NCBI GenBank assembly: GCA_947493705.1
Contig: CANLSH010000001.1
Span: 211,543 to 275,542 of the forward strand
Direction of reading: 5' to 3'
Source of the DNA: an uncultured Arachnia sp.
GTDB lineage: Bacteria; Actinomycetota; Actinomycetes; Propionibacteriales; Propionibacteriaceae
DNA length: 64,000 nucleotides
Below are positions 27,166 through 36,922 of this stretch, in pieces. How positions within the stretch are numbered: the stretch's first letter is position 1; each line of letters opens with the position of its first letter. The notes under the pieces were generated by a model that saw only the letters and a program-made list of their open reading frames with translations, searched no databases and was not told where the DNA came from. The translations under genes and the position numbers were made by a program.

Positions 27166-28686
27166 TCACTCGTCGTCGACGACTGACCCCTTCACCAAGT
27201 CCTGGCCGGTGGCCTTGGAGGACCTGGTGGAGATGATGTTCATCAGGTCGATGCCCGTGGTGTTCTTGATCATCTCGACGGTCTGCAGCACATTGTCATT
27301 GACTGCCTTCGGCAGTGCGGCGGCGCCGTCGGTGGAGACTACCGTGAGCTTGTCGATGTTGCCCATGGGGGCAGCCACCTTCTCAGCCACCTCCGGCAGG
27401 ACCTCGATGAGCATCTGCAGAACGGCTGCATCGTTGTAGTTCTTGAACGCTGCAGCTCGCTTGTCCATGGCCTCGGCCTCGGCTGAACCGATGGCAGCCA
27501 CGGATGCGGCCTGGGCCTCACCCTCCGCACGCACGGCGTCCGCCTCGGCGATACGGCGGGCCTTCTCGGCCTCACCACGCTTGGCACCTTCGATGGCTTC
27601 CGCCTCGGCGAGTGCGGAGCGGCGGGACTGTTCGCCGACGCCTGTCAGGCGTGCCTTCTCAGCTTCCGCTTCTGCGTTGGCGATCGAGGACGCCTTCCGG
27701 GCCTCGGCCTCGAAGATCTCAGAGTTGCGACGCCCCTGCGCCTCGGTCTCGGCCTGGTACCGGCGCGCGTCGGCGGGCTTGCGGACCTCCGTGTCGAGCT
27801 GCCGGTCCTTCAGAGCTGCTTGACGAACTGCCACCTTCTCCTGCTCGGCGAGGATGGCCTGATCGCGATCGGCCTGGGCCAGTGGGCCGGACGCGGCAGC
27901 CTGTGCCTTGGCTGCGTCGGTCTCCGACTTGATCTCGGATTCCTTCAGCACCAGAGAACGCTGCGATATGGCGATCTCCTGTTCTGCGGCAAGACGTGCT
28001 TGCTCTGCTTCCCGGCGAGCGAGTGCCTCGGCCACGGCCGCGGTGCGGTTCAGCTTGGCGGACTCAGGACGCCCGAGGTCGGAGAGGTAACTGCCGTCGT
28101 CGGTGATGTCCTGGATCTGGAATGTGTCGAGCACCAGTCCTTGGCCCGTGAGGGAGGATTCGGCCTCGTCGGCGACGCGTTGCGCGAAGGCTGCACGGTC
28201 GCGGATGATCTGTTCCACCGACAACGAGCCGACGATGGAGCGCAGGGAACCGGCGAGGGTCTCCTGCGTGAAGGTCTCCACCTCTTCCTGCTGGGTGAGG
28301 AAACGTTGAGCAGCGGCGCGGATGGAATCCTCATTGCCACCCACCTTGACGATGGCGACACCGTCGAGGTTCAGCTTGACGCCCTGACCGGACACGGCGG
28401 CCCGGATCTGAACCATGATGCGACGGCTGGACAGGTCCAGGATGTGGAGGCGTTGGATGAAGGGGACGACGAACACGCCACCACCCATAATGACCTTCTG
28501 GGCACTCAGGTCAGTGGAGACCTCGCCGGTCTCCGGGTTGGTGACCGCCTTCCCCTTCTGGCCGGTGATGATGTATGCCTCATTGGGGCGGGCGACCTTG
28601 TAGCGGCTGGCGATGAGCCAGACCAGGAGGATGACGAGCAGTACAGCTCCGCCAATCCCCACTACGAGTGGGTCTAAATCAAACAT
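27166..28686 (-). CDS. Flotillin-like SPFH protein
   Basis: This 506-residue membrane-associated protein has one N-terminal hydrophobic helix (about residues 8-27), an SPFH/band-7 domain (about 45-210, including VPFIQRLHILDLSSRRI) and a long coiled-coil region rich in Ala, Glu, Lys and Arg. The coiled coil has the repeated E-A-E/A-E-K motifs of flotillins. Such proteins organise membrane microdomains and fluidity, as for Bacillus YuaG/FloT. The next upstream gene is NfeD-like, the usual partner. Confidence 0.9.
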   Translation of the reverse strand: MFDLDPLVVGIGGAVLLVILLVWLIASRYKVARPNEAYIITGQKGKAVTNPETGEVSTDLSAQKVIMGGGVFVVPFIQRLHILDLSSRRIMVQIRAAVSGQGVKLNLDGVAIVKVGGNEDSIRAAAQRFLTQQEEVETFTQETLAGSLRSIVGSLSVEQIIRDRAAFAQRVADEAESSLTGQGLVLDTFQIQDITDDGSYLSDLGRPESAKLNRTAAVAEALARREAEQARLAAEQEIAISQRSLVLKESEIKSETDAAKAQAAASGPLAQADRDQAILAEQEKVAVRQAALKDRQLDTEVRKPADARRYQAETEAQGRRNSEIFEAEARKASSIANAEAEAEKARLTGVGEQSRRSALAEAEAIEGAKRGEAEKARRIAEADAVRAEGEAQAASVAAIGSAEAEAMDKRAAAFKNYNDAAVLQMLIEVLPEVAEKVAAPMGNIDKLTVVSTDGAAALPKAVNDNVLQTVEMIKNTTGIDLMNIISTRSSKATGQDLVKGSVVDDE

Positions 28687-28727
28687 GAACTACTTCCTCT
28701 TTTGTTTGGACGAGGGAATTGTGCACT

Positions 28728-29252
28728 TCACAAGGTGTCTGGCGTGTCCGGGAGGGCGCGGCTGGGGGTGACCTCAACGGCCGTCGGCGAGACGATGGCA
28801 GAAACCCAGACCTCCGTGCCGGCCGTGATGGGAATGTCGCTGCGGGCTGCACGCTTGCGGGACTGACCGGAGCCGAGAATCCGTACCTCCCCGAAACCCC
28901 CGGCGGGGATATCAGTGATCACGCGGGCAGTTGAACCCACCATGGAGCGTGACTTGAACGTGGAGTGCGCTTCGCTGCGTTTCAGCCAGCCGGTGAATGC
29001 TGCAGCTCCCCAGGCGGCGAGGATGCCAGCGACGACACCCACGATGACAGCAATCCACGTGACGTTCAGGATGGATAGCGAAATGACACCCCCGAAGCCG
29101 AAGGCTCCGAGGAAGGCGGCAATGCTTGCAAGGGAAAAGAGATCTCCGCCCAGAACATCCAGGTCAATCAAGCCATCAACGATGTCGCCGAGCAGGATGG
29201 ACAGGAGCACGACGACGATGCCGATGACTCCGACCACCAAGAAAAGTGTCAC
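28728..29252 (-). CDS. NfeD-like membrane protein, flotillin partner
   Basis: This 174-residue protein has three to four N-terminal hydrophobic segments (about residues 3-20, 37-60 and 63-90). A C-terminal OB-fold-like domain follows, with GSTARVITDIPAGGFGEVRI and AGTEVWVSAIVSPTAVEVTP. This is the arrangement of YuaF/NfeD1b proteins encoded beside flotillin. Its stop lies 41 bases before the flotillin start, and its ATG overlaps the stop of the upstream acyltransferase-like gene by four bases, so the three genes form an operon. Confidence 0.85.
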   Translation of the reverse strand: MTLFLVVGVIGIVVVLLSILLGDIVDGLIDLDVLGGDLFSLASIAAFLGAFGFGGVISLSILNVTWIAVIVGVVAGILAAWGAAAFTGWLKRSEAHSTFKSRSMVGSTARVITDIPAGGFGEVRILGSGQSRKRAARSDIPITAGTEVWVSAIVSPTAVEVTPSRALPDTPDTL

Positions 29253-30499
29253 GCTGCCCTGCCTTCACTGTCTCCCTCGATGGTACCGGGCTCCCGAAGG
29301 GTGGGTGGGTCTGGGTGTCTCCTCTGTGCGATTTTCGATATACAACCCGCTAGAGCACTCGCCGCCCGGGCGACGAACGCCTCGATGGGTCCCCTACCCA
29401 CCGTGACCGTCCACAACATGCATCCGATCGTCACCCCGATCGTCATCGGCCAGAACGGTTGCAGCGCCCGGAAGTCCTGGCCGGTCACCGTCCCTGATTG
29501 GGTGTGCATCCACCCCGCCCAGATGACCAGGTGGGCCACGTAGGCGGTCAGCGGCATCGCGCCCACCGCCCGCACCGGCCACATCAACCAGCGCAACGTC
29601 GGCGTGGAGCAGACGAGGACGCTGACCGCGAGCATCGCGAGCGCGAACCCTCCCGAACCGAATGCCTCACCAACTCCGGAAGCGTGCGGTGTGTCCTGGA
29701 AGACCGTGAGCAGCCACATACCCATTCCGGGTGTCTCTGCTTGCCCAGTGCTCTGAGCGAGGGCTCGATCACCGATGGTCCCGAAACCGACGTACCCGAT
29801 CACCGCTGAACCGGTCCCCAACAGCAGGAGCACGACCGCACCTTGCCCGCATTCACGCAGCAGCCGTCCGGCGCCGATACCCGCAGCCGCGAAGGCAACC
29901 CAGAGCACGAAGGGGTAGTTCCAGCCCAGCAAGTTGAACAGTTCACTGGGATGCCCGGGCTGGAGGACCGCCACATATCGGTCGATCGCGGTGACGATGA
30001 AGGGAGCCACCAGAGCAAAGGCGACGGCCAGCATGAACAGCGTGCGGGTACGGAACCTGATCAACACCACGGCGTAGGCGAACAGCATGGCATAGGCGGG
30101 CAGAATCACGATCACTGGCACTTCCACCAGCACAAGGATCGCTCCCACCACCCAGATCGTCGCTGCCCGGCTCAGCAGCCTCACTGTTGTGGACGCTCTG
30201 GGCACGTCTGGACCCTCTGGCAGACGTCGGGGTTCTGCGAAAGCGAGGCTCAGCGAAACGCCTGCGAGAGTGGCAAACAAGATGGACGAGCGCCCCACAG
30301 CGAGCCCTGTCCACGTCTGAGGATCGCTCCATCGCAGGGCGGGGGTGGCCACGAGATGGGCGGCGAACATCCCCACCAGCGCCACCCCTCGCGCCAGGTC
30401 GACTCCCGGCATCCGTTGAAGGGGTTCCAGTCGGCTCGCTGGACTGCGGGACCGCGGGGTGCGCCAGCCGACTGCGGGGGTGATGGGTTCAGACGACAT
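29249..30499 (-). CDS. Multi-pass membrane protein, DUF418/HGSNAT-like
   Basis: This 416-residue protein has about ten hydrophobic segments. Its N-terminal motif GVDLARGVALVGMFAAHL near residues 32-50 resembles heparan-alpha-glucosaminide acetyltransferase-like and DUF418 membrane proteins. DUF418-like features near the C terminus include RAVGAMPLTAYVAHLVI. These families are thought to move acyl groups across the membrane to sugars or cell-wall parts; no substrate can be named. Coupled translation with the NfeD-like gene (four-base overlap) suggests a joint envelope role. Confidence 0.7.
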   Translation of the reverse strand: MSSEPITPAVGWRTPRSRSPASRLEPLQRMPGVDLARGVALVGMFAAHLVATPALRWSDPQTWTGLAVGRSSILFATLAGVSLSLAFAEPRRLPEGPDVPRASTTVRLLSRAATIWVVGAILVLVEVPVIVILPAYAMLFAYAVVLIRFRTRTLFMLAVAFALVAPFIVTAIDRYVAVLQPGHPSELFNLLGWNYPFVLWVAFAAAGIGAGRLLRECGQGAVVLLLLGTGSAVIGYVGFGTIGDRALAQSTGQAETPGMGMWLLTVFQDTPHASGVGEAFGSGGFALAMLAVSVLVCSTPTLRWLMWPVRAVGAMPLTAYVAHLVIWAGWMHTQSGTVTGQDFRALQPFWPMTIGVTIGCMLWTVTVGRGPIEAFVARAASALAGCISKIAQRRHPDPPTLREPGTIEGDSEGRAA

Positions 30500-30635
30500 C
30501 CTGACGGCCTCTCAGCTGCAAAGTGCGGTGTCTCGGTGCCCTGCATTCTCAGTTCTTTCCCATCGTAGCGGCGGCCTGGAGAGACCACGCAGACCTCAGG
30601 GTCCGGTCTCTGCTCACACGGGGGATCCTGCGGGC

Positions 30636-31139
30636 TCAGCCCTGCCGTGGAGTGCGGTAGCGGACGGCGATCATGTAACCCGTGTAGCCCAGCAGACCGA
30701 CGAGGTACACCGCCACCATGACCCAGAACCAACCACCCAGTCCCGGCTGCTCACGCTGGGCCTGCGCCACGATCATGACCCACAGCCCCGTGAGGAAGAG
30801 CAGCGTCGCAGCACCCATGCCATAGATGTCCGGCACGATCCGGCGGTTCAGAACCTGGCGCCGCTCAGCGCTGGACAACCACCACTGCTTGTCCTTCTGT
30901 GGAATGTTGAGCAATGTCTCGGGAGCGCGGGGAACCAGAGTGGCCAATCCCCAGAAGACCAGGGCCATGAAGACCGTCATCAGCCCCATCCAGATGACGC
31001 TTTCGGTTCTGGACCCCCACCCGTCGACCTCACCGGAGGGGCCGAAGTGCATGGGCACCCGATCGGGCAGCACGAACCACGCGATCACGGTGGCCCCCAG
31101 GCCAGCGAGCACGGTGATCCAGAAAATTACACGAGCCAT
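30636..31139 (-). CDS. DUF1648-domain membrane protein
   Basis: This 167-residue integral membrane protein begins with a transmembrane helix (VIFWITVLAGLGATVIAWF). The DUF1648 signature LPDRVPMHFGPSGEVDGWGS follows at about residues 24-43, as in SdpI-like immunity or signal proteins. Three further hydrophobic segments follow. GGAG stands five bases before the ATG. The gene lies alone downstream of a repeat-filled gap. Function unknown. Confidence 0.75.
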   Translation of the reverse strand: MARVIFWITVLAGLGATVIAWFVLPDRVPMHFGPSGEVDGWGSRTESVIWMGLMTVFMALVFWGLATLVPRAPETLLNIPQKDKQWWLSSAERRQVLNRRIVPDIYGMGAATLLFLTGLWVMIVAQAQREQPGLGGWFWVMVAVYLVGLLGYTGYMIAVRYRTPRQG

Positions 31140-31194
31140 GCTGCTCCATCATTCCACACGAGCCAGATGCTACCGACGCAGCTTCGGCGCCAGA

Positions 31195-31342
31195 GGTTTC
31201 AAAACGTCACTGACACTCCTACTCAACCACCGGAAAACTCCCCCGCTCGTCAAGTAGCGAGCGGCAGCGAGCATGTCGAGACGCCAACCGCACACCAAAG
31301 GTTTCGACACGTCATTGACGCTCCTGCTCAGTCTCCGGGAAG
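31195..31342. repeat. Dispersed intergenic repeat, three units
   Basis: Two units in the same orientation begin GGTTTC at 31195 and 31300 and share AAACGTCA/ACACGTCA, CTCCTACTCAACCACCGG and its variant CTCCTGCTCAGTCTCCGG. Between them, at about 31244-31285, lies an opposite unit (GTCAAGTAGCGAGC ... ATGTCGAGAC). The third unit reaches into the 3' end of the AGE-family gene, whose stop codon at 31328 lies inside it. The same element occurs at 46463-46566. Confidence 0.7.
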
Positions 31343-32575
31343 GCTCGTCTTGCCGTCAGCCAGGGCGGCAGCAAACGAGGGCGTCGTCGGCACATCTGCG
31401 ATCAGCGCCGCCTGGTAGGCGTGGTAGACATCAGGCTTGCCGGACCACGTTCCGGACGCCGGCTCATTGGCAGCGTCGAGTTCATGGTGCCAGGAGCCCA
31501 GCTCGTGATCGATCAAGTACTTCTCCGCATAGTCCCACCAGCGCCGAAGGTCCTCGACGTAGCGTGCGTCGCCGGTCACGCGATGCAGAACGGTCGCCGT
31601 GCCGATCGCTTCCGCCACCACCCAGTGCATCCGGGCGTGCACCACTGGTGTGCCGTCCCAATCGGTGGTGTAGACAAAACCGTCCGCGCCGTCGACGGCC
31701 CAGCCATCCGCGACCGCCCGGTCGTAGAGGGCCACGGATGCCTCCTTGAGTCCCGATGGAGCATTCTCGCCCAGACTCTCATCGACAGCGACCAGCAGCC
31801 GAGCCCACTCCATGCCATGACCGACGGTGGCGCCGTAAGGGCGGAAAGCATCGGCAGGCTGGTCCCGGTTGTATTGCAACATCGGTGACCAGTCGGCGGT
31901 GAAATGCTCGGGAATCCGCCAACTGTTGTCGCCGGCCAGCGCCACGACCCGCTCAGCAATCCGCCCCGCGCGCCGATGCCACGTGCGGTCCGACGTCACG
32001 TCCCCAGCAGCGAGGAAGGCCTCGACGGTGTGCATGTTGGCGTTCACGCCGCGGTAGTCGTCCAGAGATGTCCAGGACCTGTTCCATTCCTCCACCACGG
32101 TGCCGGTGGTCTCATCCCAGAAGTGAGCATCCATCACACTGGTTGCCATCTTCAACAGCTGTTCGGCTCCCGGCACACCGGCCATCAGGGCGCTCGTCGC
32201 GGCGAGGATAACGAAAGCATGCGCGTAAGCCTGCTTGGCGCCCTCCGGGGATCCATCGGGCTGGATCGATGCGTACCAGCCACCGAACTCGGCATCCTGC
32301 AGTGGACCGGCTGTCAGCGCGCGCACGCCATGCTCGGCGAGCGCCGCCAGTTCGTCGCGATCAGGCCCACCAGCAGCGGGCGGCTCGTCGGCGAGGACTC
32401 CCAGGCTGAATACATGCGTCATGCGACACACTACGAACAGAGGCATCGACTGTTCCGGATCCACCGCACCAGTGTCGTCGAGATAGCCGAAACCATCGTC
32501 AGTCTTGGCTGAGCTGGCAAAGCGGAGGAGCTCTGCCCTCTGGGCAGCGCGGTACTCGAACTCTCCGGGAATCAT
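31328..32575 (-). CDS. AGE-family sugar epimerase/isomerase
   Basis: This 415-residue protein has the N-acylglucosamine 2-epimerase fold (alpha/alpha barrel). Recognisable landmarks are RMTHVFSLG near residue 50, NANMHTVEAFLAAGD, the GATVGHGMEWARLL segment with the conserved His, EAIGTATVLHRVTGD and GSWHHELDAANEP. The pattern fits the YihS/mannose isomerase branch, which interconverts mannose, fructose or sulfoquinovose-type sugars by an ene-diol route, more than true GlcNAc epimerases. AAAGGTG precedes the ATG. No sugar transporter is adjacent, so the substrate is open. Confidence 0.85.
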   Translation of the reverse strand: MIPGEFEYRAAQRAELLRFASSAKTDDGFGYLDDTGAVDPEQSMPLFVVCRMTHVFSLGVLADEPPAAGGPDRDELAALAEHGVRALTAGPLQDAEFGGWYASIQPDGSPEGAKQAYAHAFVILAATSALMAGVPGAEQLLKMATSVMDAHFWDETTGTVVEEWNRSWTSLDDYRGVNANMHTVEAFLAAGDVTSDRTWHRRAGRIAERVVALAGDNSWRIPEHFTADWSPMLQYNRDQPADAFRPYGATVGHGMEWARLLVAVDESLGENAPSGLKEASVALYDRAVADGWAVDGADGFVYTTDWDGTPVVHARMHWVVAEAIGTATVLHRVTGDARYVEDLRRWWDYAEKYLIDHELGSWHHELDAANEPASGTWSGKPDVYHAYQAALIADVPTTPSFAAALADGKTSLPGD

Positions 32576-32685
32576 GATGTCACCTTTGTCGGGTGGAATG
32601 TGGTTGCACGCTTACGGCCACACTAGCGAGGGCCGACATCTCCGTGTGGAACTCTTCGACATCGCCTCTCACCTGTTGCTCGGTC

Positions 32686-32721
32686 GGTAGAAGTGGTGGC
32701 GTGCACGCCACCACTTCTACC
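32686..32721. repeat. Perfect 36-base palindrome
   Basis: Each half reads GGTAGAAGTGGTGGCGTG and its exact complement, with no mismatch and no spacer. It lies 63 bases downstream of ilvC and about 110 bases upstream of the AGE gene start. It may be a second terminator, a protein-binding site or a mobile-element scar. Confidence 0.6.
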
Positions 32722-32730
32722 AAGCAGCGC

Positions 32731-32763
32731 AGACGGCCCAGACGCACTGCGTCGGGGCCGTCT
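32731..32763 (-). terminator. Hairpin terminator after ilvC
   Basis: AGACGGCCC pairs with GGGCCGTCT, and an inner GACGC pairs with GCGTC across a 3-base loop, giving a stem of about 14 pairs. It lies 20 bases after the ilvC stop. It is followed on the minus strand by GCGCTGCTTGG, with little T-run. Confidence 0.65.
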
Positions 32764-32783
32764 CGCGTTGTGACTGCTGGAGA

Positions 32784-33848
<1,065 letters not shown>

Positions 33849-33871
33849 TTACATGTAGTTGTTTGCAGAAC

Positions 33872-34432
33872 CTACCCCGTCGAGGACGGGCGTCCCTGCG
33901 GGGGGCCCACGGCGGGCCTGCCCCCGGTGTGCGGTTTGTGTTCGCTGAGGGTCTTGGCGCCGCGGCCGAGCGCCACCTGTCCCGATTGGACGAGTTCCTG
34001 GACCCCGTGGGACGAGAGCATTTCCAGCAGCGCCGCCAACTTCTCGCTGCTGCCTGTGGCCTCAATAGTGATGGAATCAGCCGACACATCCACCGCTTTC
34101 CCACGGAAGAGGCTGACCACATCGATGATCTGGCTGCGCGTGTGAACATCCGCCCGCACCTTCACCAGCACCATCTCACGACGCACCGTGTTGGGCCCGA
34201 GCTCCAGCACCTTCCGCACCTCGATCAGCTTGTTGAGCTGCTTGACTATTTGCTCGAGCGCGGCATCATCCTCGGCGTTGGCCACCACTGTCATACGGCT
34301 GATTTCCGGCCGTTCAGTGGGGCCGACCGCCAAGGATTCAATGTTGAAACCTCGGCGCGAGAACAGGGCGGCGATGCGCGTCAGGACGCCTGGCTTGTTG
34401 GAGACCAGAATGCTCAGGGTATGGGTACTCAC
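33872..34432 (-). CDS. ilvN: Acetolactate synthase small subunit
   Basis: This 186-residue regulatory subunit carries valine feedback inhibition. An ACT domain at the N terminus ([30 protein letters not shown]) is followed by a second ACT-like C-terminal half. The product begins at a GTG at 34432 that overlaps the ilvB stop (GTGA), with AGGAG about eight bases upstream inside ilvB. The ATG at 34450 would overlap ilvB further and is unlikely. The last 25 residues are Pro/Gly-rich and look like a variable tail. Confidence 0.95.
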   Translation of the reverse strand: MSTHTLSILVSNKPGVLTRIAALFSRRGFNIESLAVGPTERPEISRMTVVANAEDDAALEQIVKQLNKLIEVRKVLELGPNTVRREMVLVKVRADVHTRSQIIDVVSLFRGKAVDVSADSITIEATGSSEKLAALLEMLSSHGVQELVQSGQVALGRGAKTLSEHKPHTGGRPAVGPPQGRPSSTG

Positions 34433-36171
34433 AGCAGCTCCTCTTCCCAATCGGGGGCCATGTCGCGGGCCACTTGGATCTCGTCATTGCTGGTACCGGC
34501 GGAGACCATCGGCCACACCATCGCGTCCTTGTGGACCACGAACTCCACCACGACGGGCCGATCATTGATCTCGAGTGCCTGCTTGATGGCTGTTTCCATC
34601 TCTTCTTCGTTCGTCGCTTTCAGTCCCACACAGCCCATGGCCTCGGCCAGCATCTGGAAGTTCGGAATGGACTCAGTGTGCAGGTCCGTGTTGGAGTAGC
34701 GCTCGTTGTAGAACAGGCTCTGCCACTGCCTGACCATGCCCAGCGCGTGGTTGTTGATCACGGCGATCTTGATGGGGATGTTGTTCAGCGCGCAGGTGAC
34801 AAGTTCCTGATTGGTCATCTGGAAGCAGCCGTCACCGTCGATGCCCCACACCGTGGATTCCGGACAGGCCACCTTGGCGCCCATGGCTGCGGGAACGCAG
34901 AAGCCCATGGTGCCAGCTCCACCGGAGTTCAGCCATTTGTTGGGGTGCTCGTGTGGCAGGTAGTGGGCAGACCACATCTGGTGTTGACCCACACCCGCGG
35001 CGTAAATGGTGTCCTGCGGGCTCAGCTCCCCGATTCGCTGGATGACCTCCTGCGGGGACAGCCGGCCGTCTGGTGCTTCATCCCAGTTGGGTTGGTACTT
35101 GGCGCGCATGCCCTTCAGCTTGGTGCGCCACGGATCGATGGCGGGCGGCTCGACGCCCGTGAACTCATCGTTCAGCAACCGCATCGTCTCCCTGCAGTCG
35201 CCAACGATTGGGATGTCCACGGCCTTGTTCTTGCCGATCTCGGCCGGGTCAATGTCTGCGTGAATGACCTTGGCATGGGGGGCGAAGGTGTCCAGTTTGC
35301 CCGTGACCCGGTCATCGAAACGGGTGCCGATGGCGATGAGGAGATCGGCCTTCTGCAGTGCGCCAACGGCTGCGACGGTGCCGTGCATCCCGGGCATACC
35401 CATGTTCAGCTCACATGTATCGGGCAGCACTCCCCGAGCCATCAACGTGGTGACCACCGGAATCTGTGTGCGTTCGACGAGCTCGGCAAGTTCCGCATGG
35501 GCGCGGGCGCTGATGACACCGCCGCCGATGTAGAGGACCGGCTTGCGTGCCTCCATGATCATTTTCGACGCGGCCCGGATCTGCTTGATGTGCGGTTTCG
35601 TCGTGGGCTTGTATCCCGGCAGATCCAGATCCGCCGGCCACACGAAGGGGGCTGTATTGGCCAGGGCATCCTTGGCGATGTCAACGAGTACGGGTCCCGG
35701 GCGCCCGGTGGAAGCGATGTGGAAGGCCTCTCGAATGGCCAACGGGATGTCCTCGGTGCGCTTGATGAGGAAGCTGTGCTTGGTAATGGGCATCACGATG
35801 CCGCGGATGTCCGCCTCCTGGAAGGCGTCCGTGCCGATGGAGGTGGAATTCACCTGACCGGTGATGGCAACGAGCGGAGTCGAATCCATGTAGGCATTGC
35901 CGATCGGTGTCACCAGGTTGGTTGCTCCCGGCCCGGACGTGGCGATACACACACCCACCTTCCCGGTGGCCATTGCGTAGCCCTCGGCCGCGTGCCCGGC
36001 GCCCTGCTCGTGCCGCACCAGGATATGGCGAATGCTGCTGTCGTAGAGCGGGTCATAAGCCGGCAGGATGGCGCCACCGGGGATGCCGAACATTACCTCT
36101 ACCCCAACTCGTTCAAGAGATTCAACGAGCGCCTGCGCGCCTGTCAACAGCTGGTTGTCGGTGTCCGACAT
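34429..36171 (-). CDS. ilvB: Acetolactate synthase large subunit
   Basis: This 580-residue thiamine diphosphate enzyme condenses pyruvate to acetolactate. [16 protein letters not shown] and [13 protein letters not shown] hold the Glu that activates the cofactor. The C-terminal domain has the TPP/Mg motif [12 protein letters not shown] ... NN. The start at 36171 (MSDTDNQL) is supported by AGGGAG upstream. The 5' region carries an attenuator (separate entries). It is translationally coupled to ilvN. Confidence 0.97.
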   Translation of the reverse strand: MSDTDNQLLTGAQALVESLERVGVEVMFGIPGGAILPAYDPLYDSSIRHILVRHEQGAGHAAEGYAMATGKVGVCIATSGPGATNLVTPIGNAYMDSTPLVAITGQVNSTSIGTDAFQEADIRGIVMPITKHSFLIKRTEDIPLAIREAFHIASTGRPGPVLVDIAKDALANTAPFVWPADLDLPGYKPTTKPHIKQIRAASKMIMEARKPVLYIGGGVISARAHAELAELVERTQIPVVTTLMARGVLPDTCELNMGMPGMHGTVAAVGALQKADLLIAIGTRFDDRVTGKLDTFAPHAKVIHADIDPAEIGKNKAVDIPIVGDCRETMRLLNDEFTGVEPPAIDPWRTKLKGMRAKYQPNWDEAPDGRLSPQEVIQRIGELSPQDTIYAAGVGQHQMWSAHYLPHEHPNKWLNSGGAGTMGFCVPAAMGAKVACPESTVWGIDGDGCFQMTNQELVTCALNNIPIKIAVINNHALGMVRQWQSLFYNERYSNTDLHTESIPNFQMLAEAMGCVGLKATNEEEMETAIKQALEINDRPVVVEFVVHKDAMVWPMVSAGTSNDEIQVARDMAPDWEEELL

Positions 36172-36214
36172 GGGTGCTTCTCCCTTCGGGTCATGGGTGG
36201 CGATCTCGGCCAAC

Positions 36215-36249
36215 AAAAAACCCCCGGCGCCGGAAGGCACGCGAGGGGG
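36215..36249 (-). terminator. Attenuator terminator upstream of ilvB
   Basis: On the minus strand CCCCC (36249-36245) can pair with GGGGG (36225-36221), with a short inner GCG/CGC pairing. Six T residues follow at 36220-36215. The T-run shows an intrinsic terminator 44 bases before the ilvB start. It lies within the ilvB leader transcript, as expected for attenuation. Confidence 0.65.
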
Positions 36250-36276
36250 CGTTTCGCTGGAGTTGCTGCGAAACGC
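36249..36276 (-). promoter_or_regulatory. Leader hairpin before the attenuator
   Basis: GCGTTTCGC and GCGAAACGC form a perfect 9-base stem with a 10-base loop, beginning two bases after the leader peptide stop and abutting the terminator. It is positioned to act as a pause or competing structure in the attenuation mechanism. Confidence 0.6.
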
Positions 36277-36277
36277 T

Positions 36278-36310
36278 TTAGAAAATTACGAGGTACTGGG
36301 CTTCGATCAC
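36278..36310 (-). CDS. ilvB leader peptide
   Basis: A ten-codon reading frame starts at a GTG (36310) and reads (V/M)-I-E-A-Q-Y-L-V-I-F, then TAA. Leu, Val and Ile codons stand in a row (CTC GTA ATT), which fits a branched-chain attenuation sensor. No ribosome site precedes the GTG, and the likely promoter places the first transcribed base at or near its G, so it would be read from a leaderless transcript. Attenuation of ilvBNC by a leader peptide is known in Corynebacterium glutamicum. The peptide itself is inferred from sequence only. Confidence 0.65.
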   Translation of the reverse strand: MIEAQYLVIF

Positions 36311-36316
36311 AGAACA

Positions 36317-36345
36317 ACAATCGCTCAGGACTGCTGTCGTGTCAA
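36317..36345 (-). promoter_or_regulatory. Probable ilvB promoter
   Basis: A consensus TTGACA (36345-36340) is followed after 17 bases by GATTGT (36322-36317), a plausible -10 hexamer. Counting seven bases further, the transcript would start near 36310, the first base of the leader peptide GTG. Confidence 0.55.
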
Positions 36346-36375
36346 GCAGTGATCTTTTCGTCCTGCATAGTGAGA

Positions 36376-36399
36376 CGGGCCGAGAATCTTCTCGGCCCG
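36376..36399 (-). terminator. Hairpin after the small membrane protein gene
   Basis: CGGGCCGAGA pairs with TCTCGGCCCG over ten bases with a 4-base loop, 23 bases past the stop of the gene at 36422 and just upstream of the ilvB promoter. No T-run follows. Confidence 0.6.
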
Positions 36400-36421
36400 C
36401 CCCACTGCAATGTTGCCGGTC

Positions 36422-36922
36422 TCAGGAGACGCGGACGTCGTCCCGGACGTCGTCACGCACGACTCGTGCAACTGCCGGTTTGATACTCATCAGCGCCCAA
36501 CCGATCAGGCCGAACATGACGCCCAACCCGATGACCATCGCCGAGACACCGAAGGCAAGCACGGAAGTGAACAGGGAGGCCCTGAGGAAGGACGCGTTCA
36601 TCACGGTGCCGCGCTGTTCGCTGTACTGCTCCGCCAGTTCTGTGTCACCTTCCGCCTCGGCTTGACGTGCCATATCGCCCAGCTCGGCGTAGGTGTTGCC
36701 TCCGGATGCCTCAAGCGCATGCACATTGATGATGTCAGCCTGCGAATAGGCGGAGAAAGGACCGTCCACCTTGTCGCCGGCGAGGAACGCCGCATCGTCG
36801 GGAACAATGATGTTCTCATCAGCCAGCTGTTGGCTGACCATCGTATAGGTCACCGCCCCGGCGACGATCAGGAGAATGCCTGCGATGAGAGAAATAACGC
36901 CGACAATTTTGGCGGTCTTCAT
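36422..36922 (-). CDS. Small two-helix membrane protein (often misnamed LigA-like)
   Basis: This 166-residue protein has a hydrophobic helix at the N terminus (about residues 8-25) and two near the end (about 115-150). A hydrophilic region lies between, with DENIIVPDDAAFLAGDKVDGPFSAYSQAD. The segment DDAxFLAGDKVDGPFSAY matches a conserved actinobacterial membrane protein sometimes called an aromatic ring-opening dioxygenase LigA, a label with no support here because no dioxygenase residues are seen. GGAG stands six bases before the ATG at 36922. Function unknown. Confidence 0.65.
   Translation of the reverse strand: MKTAKIVGVISLIAGILLIVAGAVTYTMVSQQLADENIIVPDDAAFLAGDKVDGPFSAYSQADIINVHALEASGGNTYAELGDMARQAEAEGDTELAEQYSEQRGTVMNASFLRASLFTSVLAFGVSAMVIGLGVMFGLIGWALMSIKPAVARVVRDDVRDDVRVS

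Noticed and set aside
30580..30610. AGAGACC/GGTCTCT inverted repeat after the DUF1648 gene
   Set aside because: It has only seven paired bases with a long loop and no T-run; too weak to call as a terminator.
34474..36483. 669-codon plus-strand frame opposite ilvB
   Set aside because: ilvB is certain on the other strand and this frame has a shadow composition rich in His, Gly and Val with no domain.
36422..36922. Annotation as an aromatic ring-opening dioxygenase (LigA)
   Set aside because: The protein is a short membrane protein with no iron-binding His residues; the name seems to be inherited and wrong.
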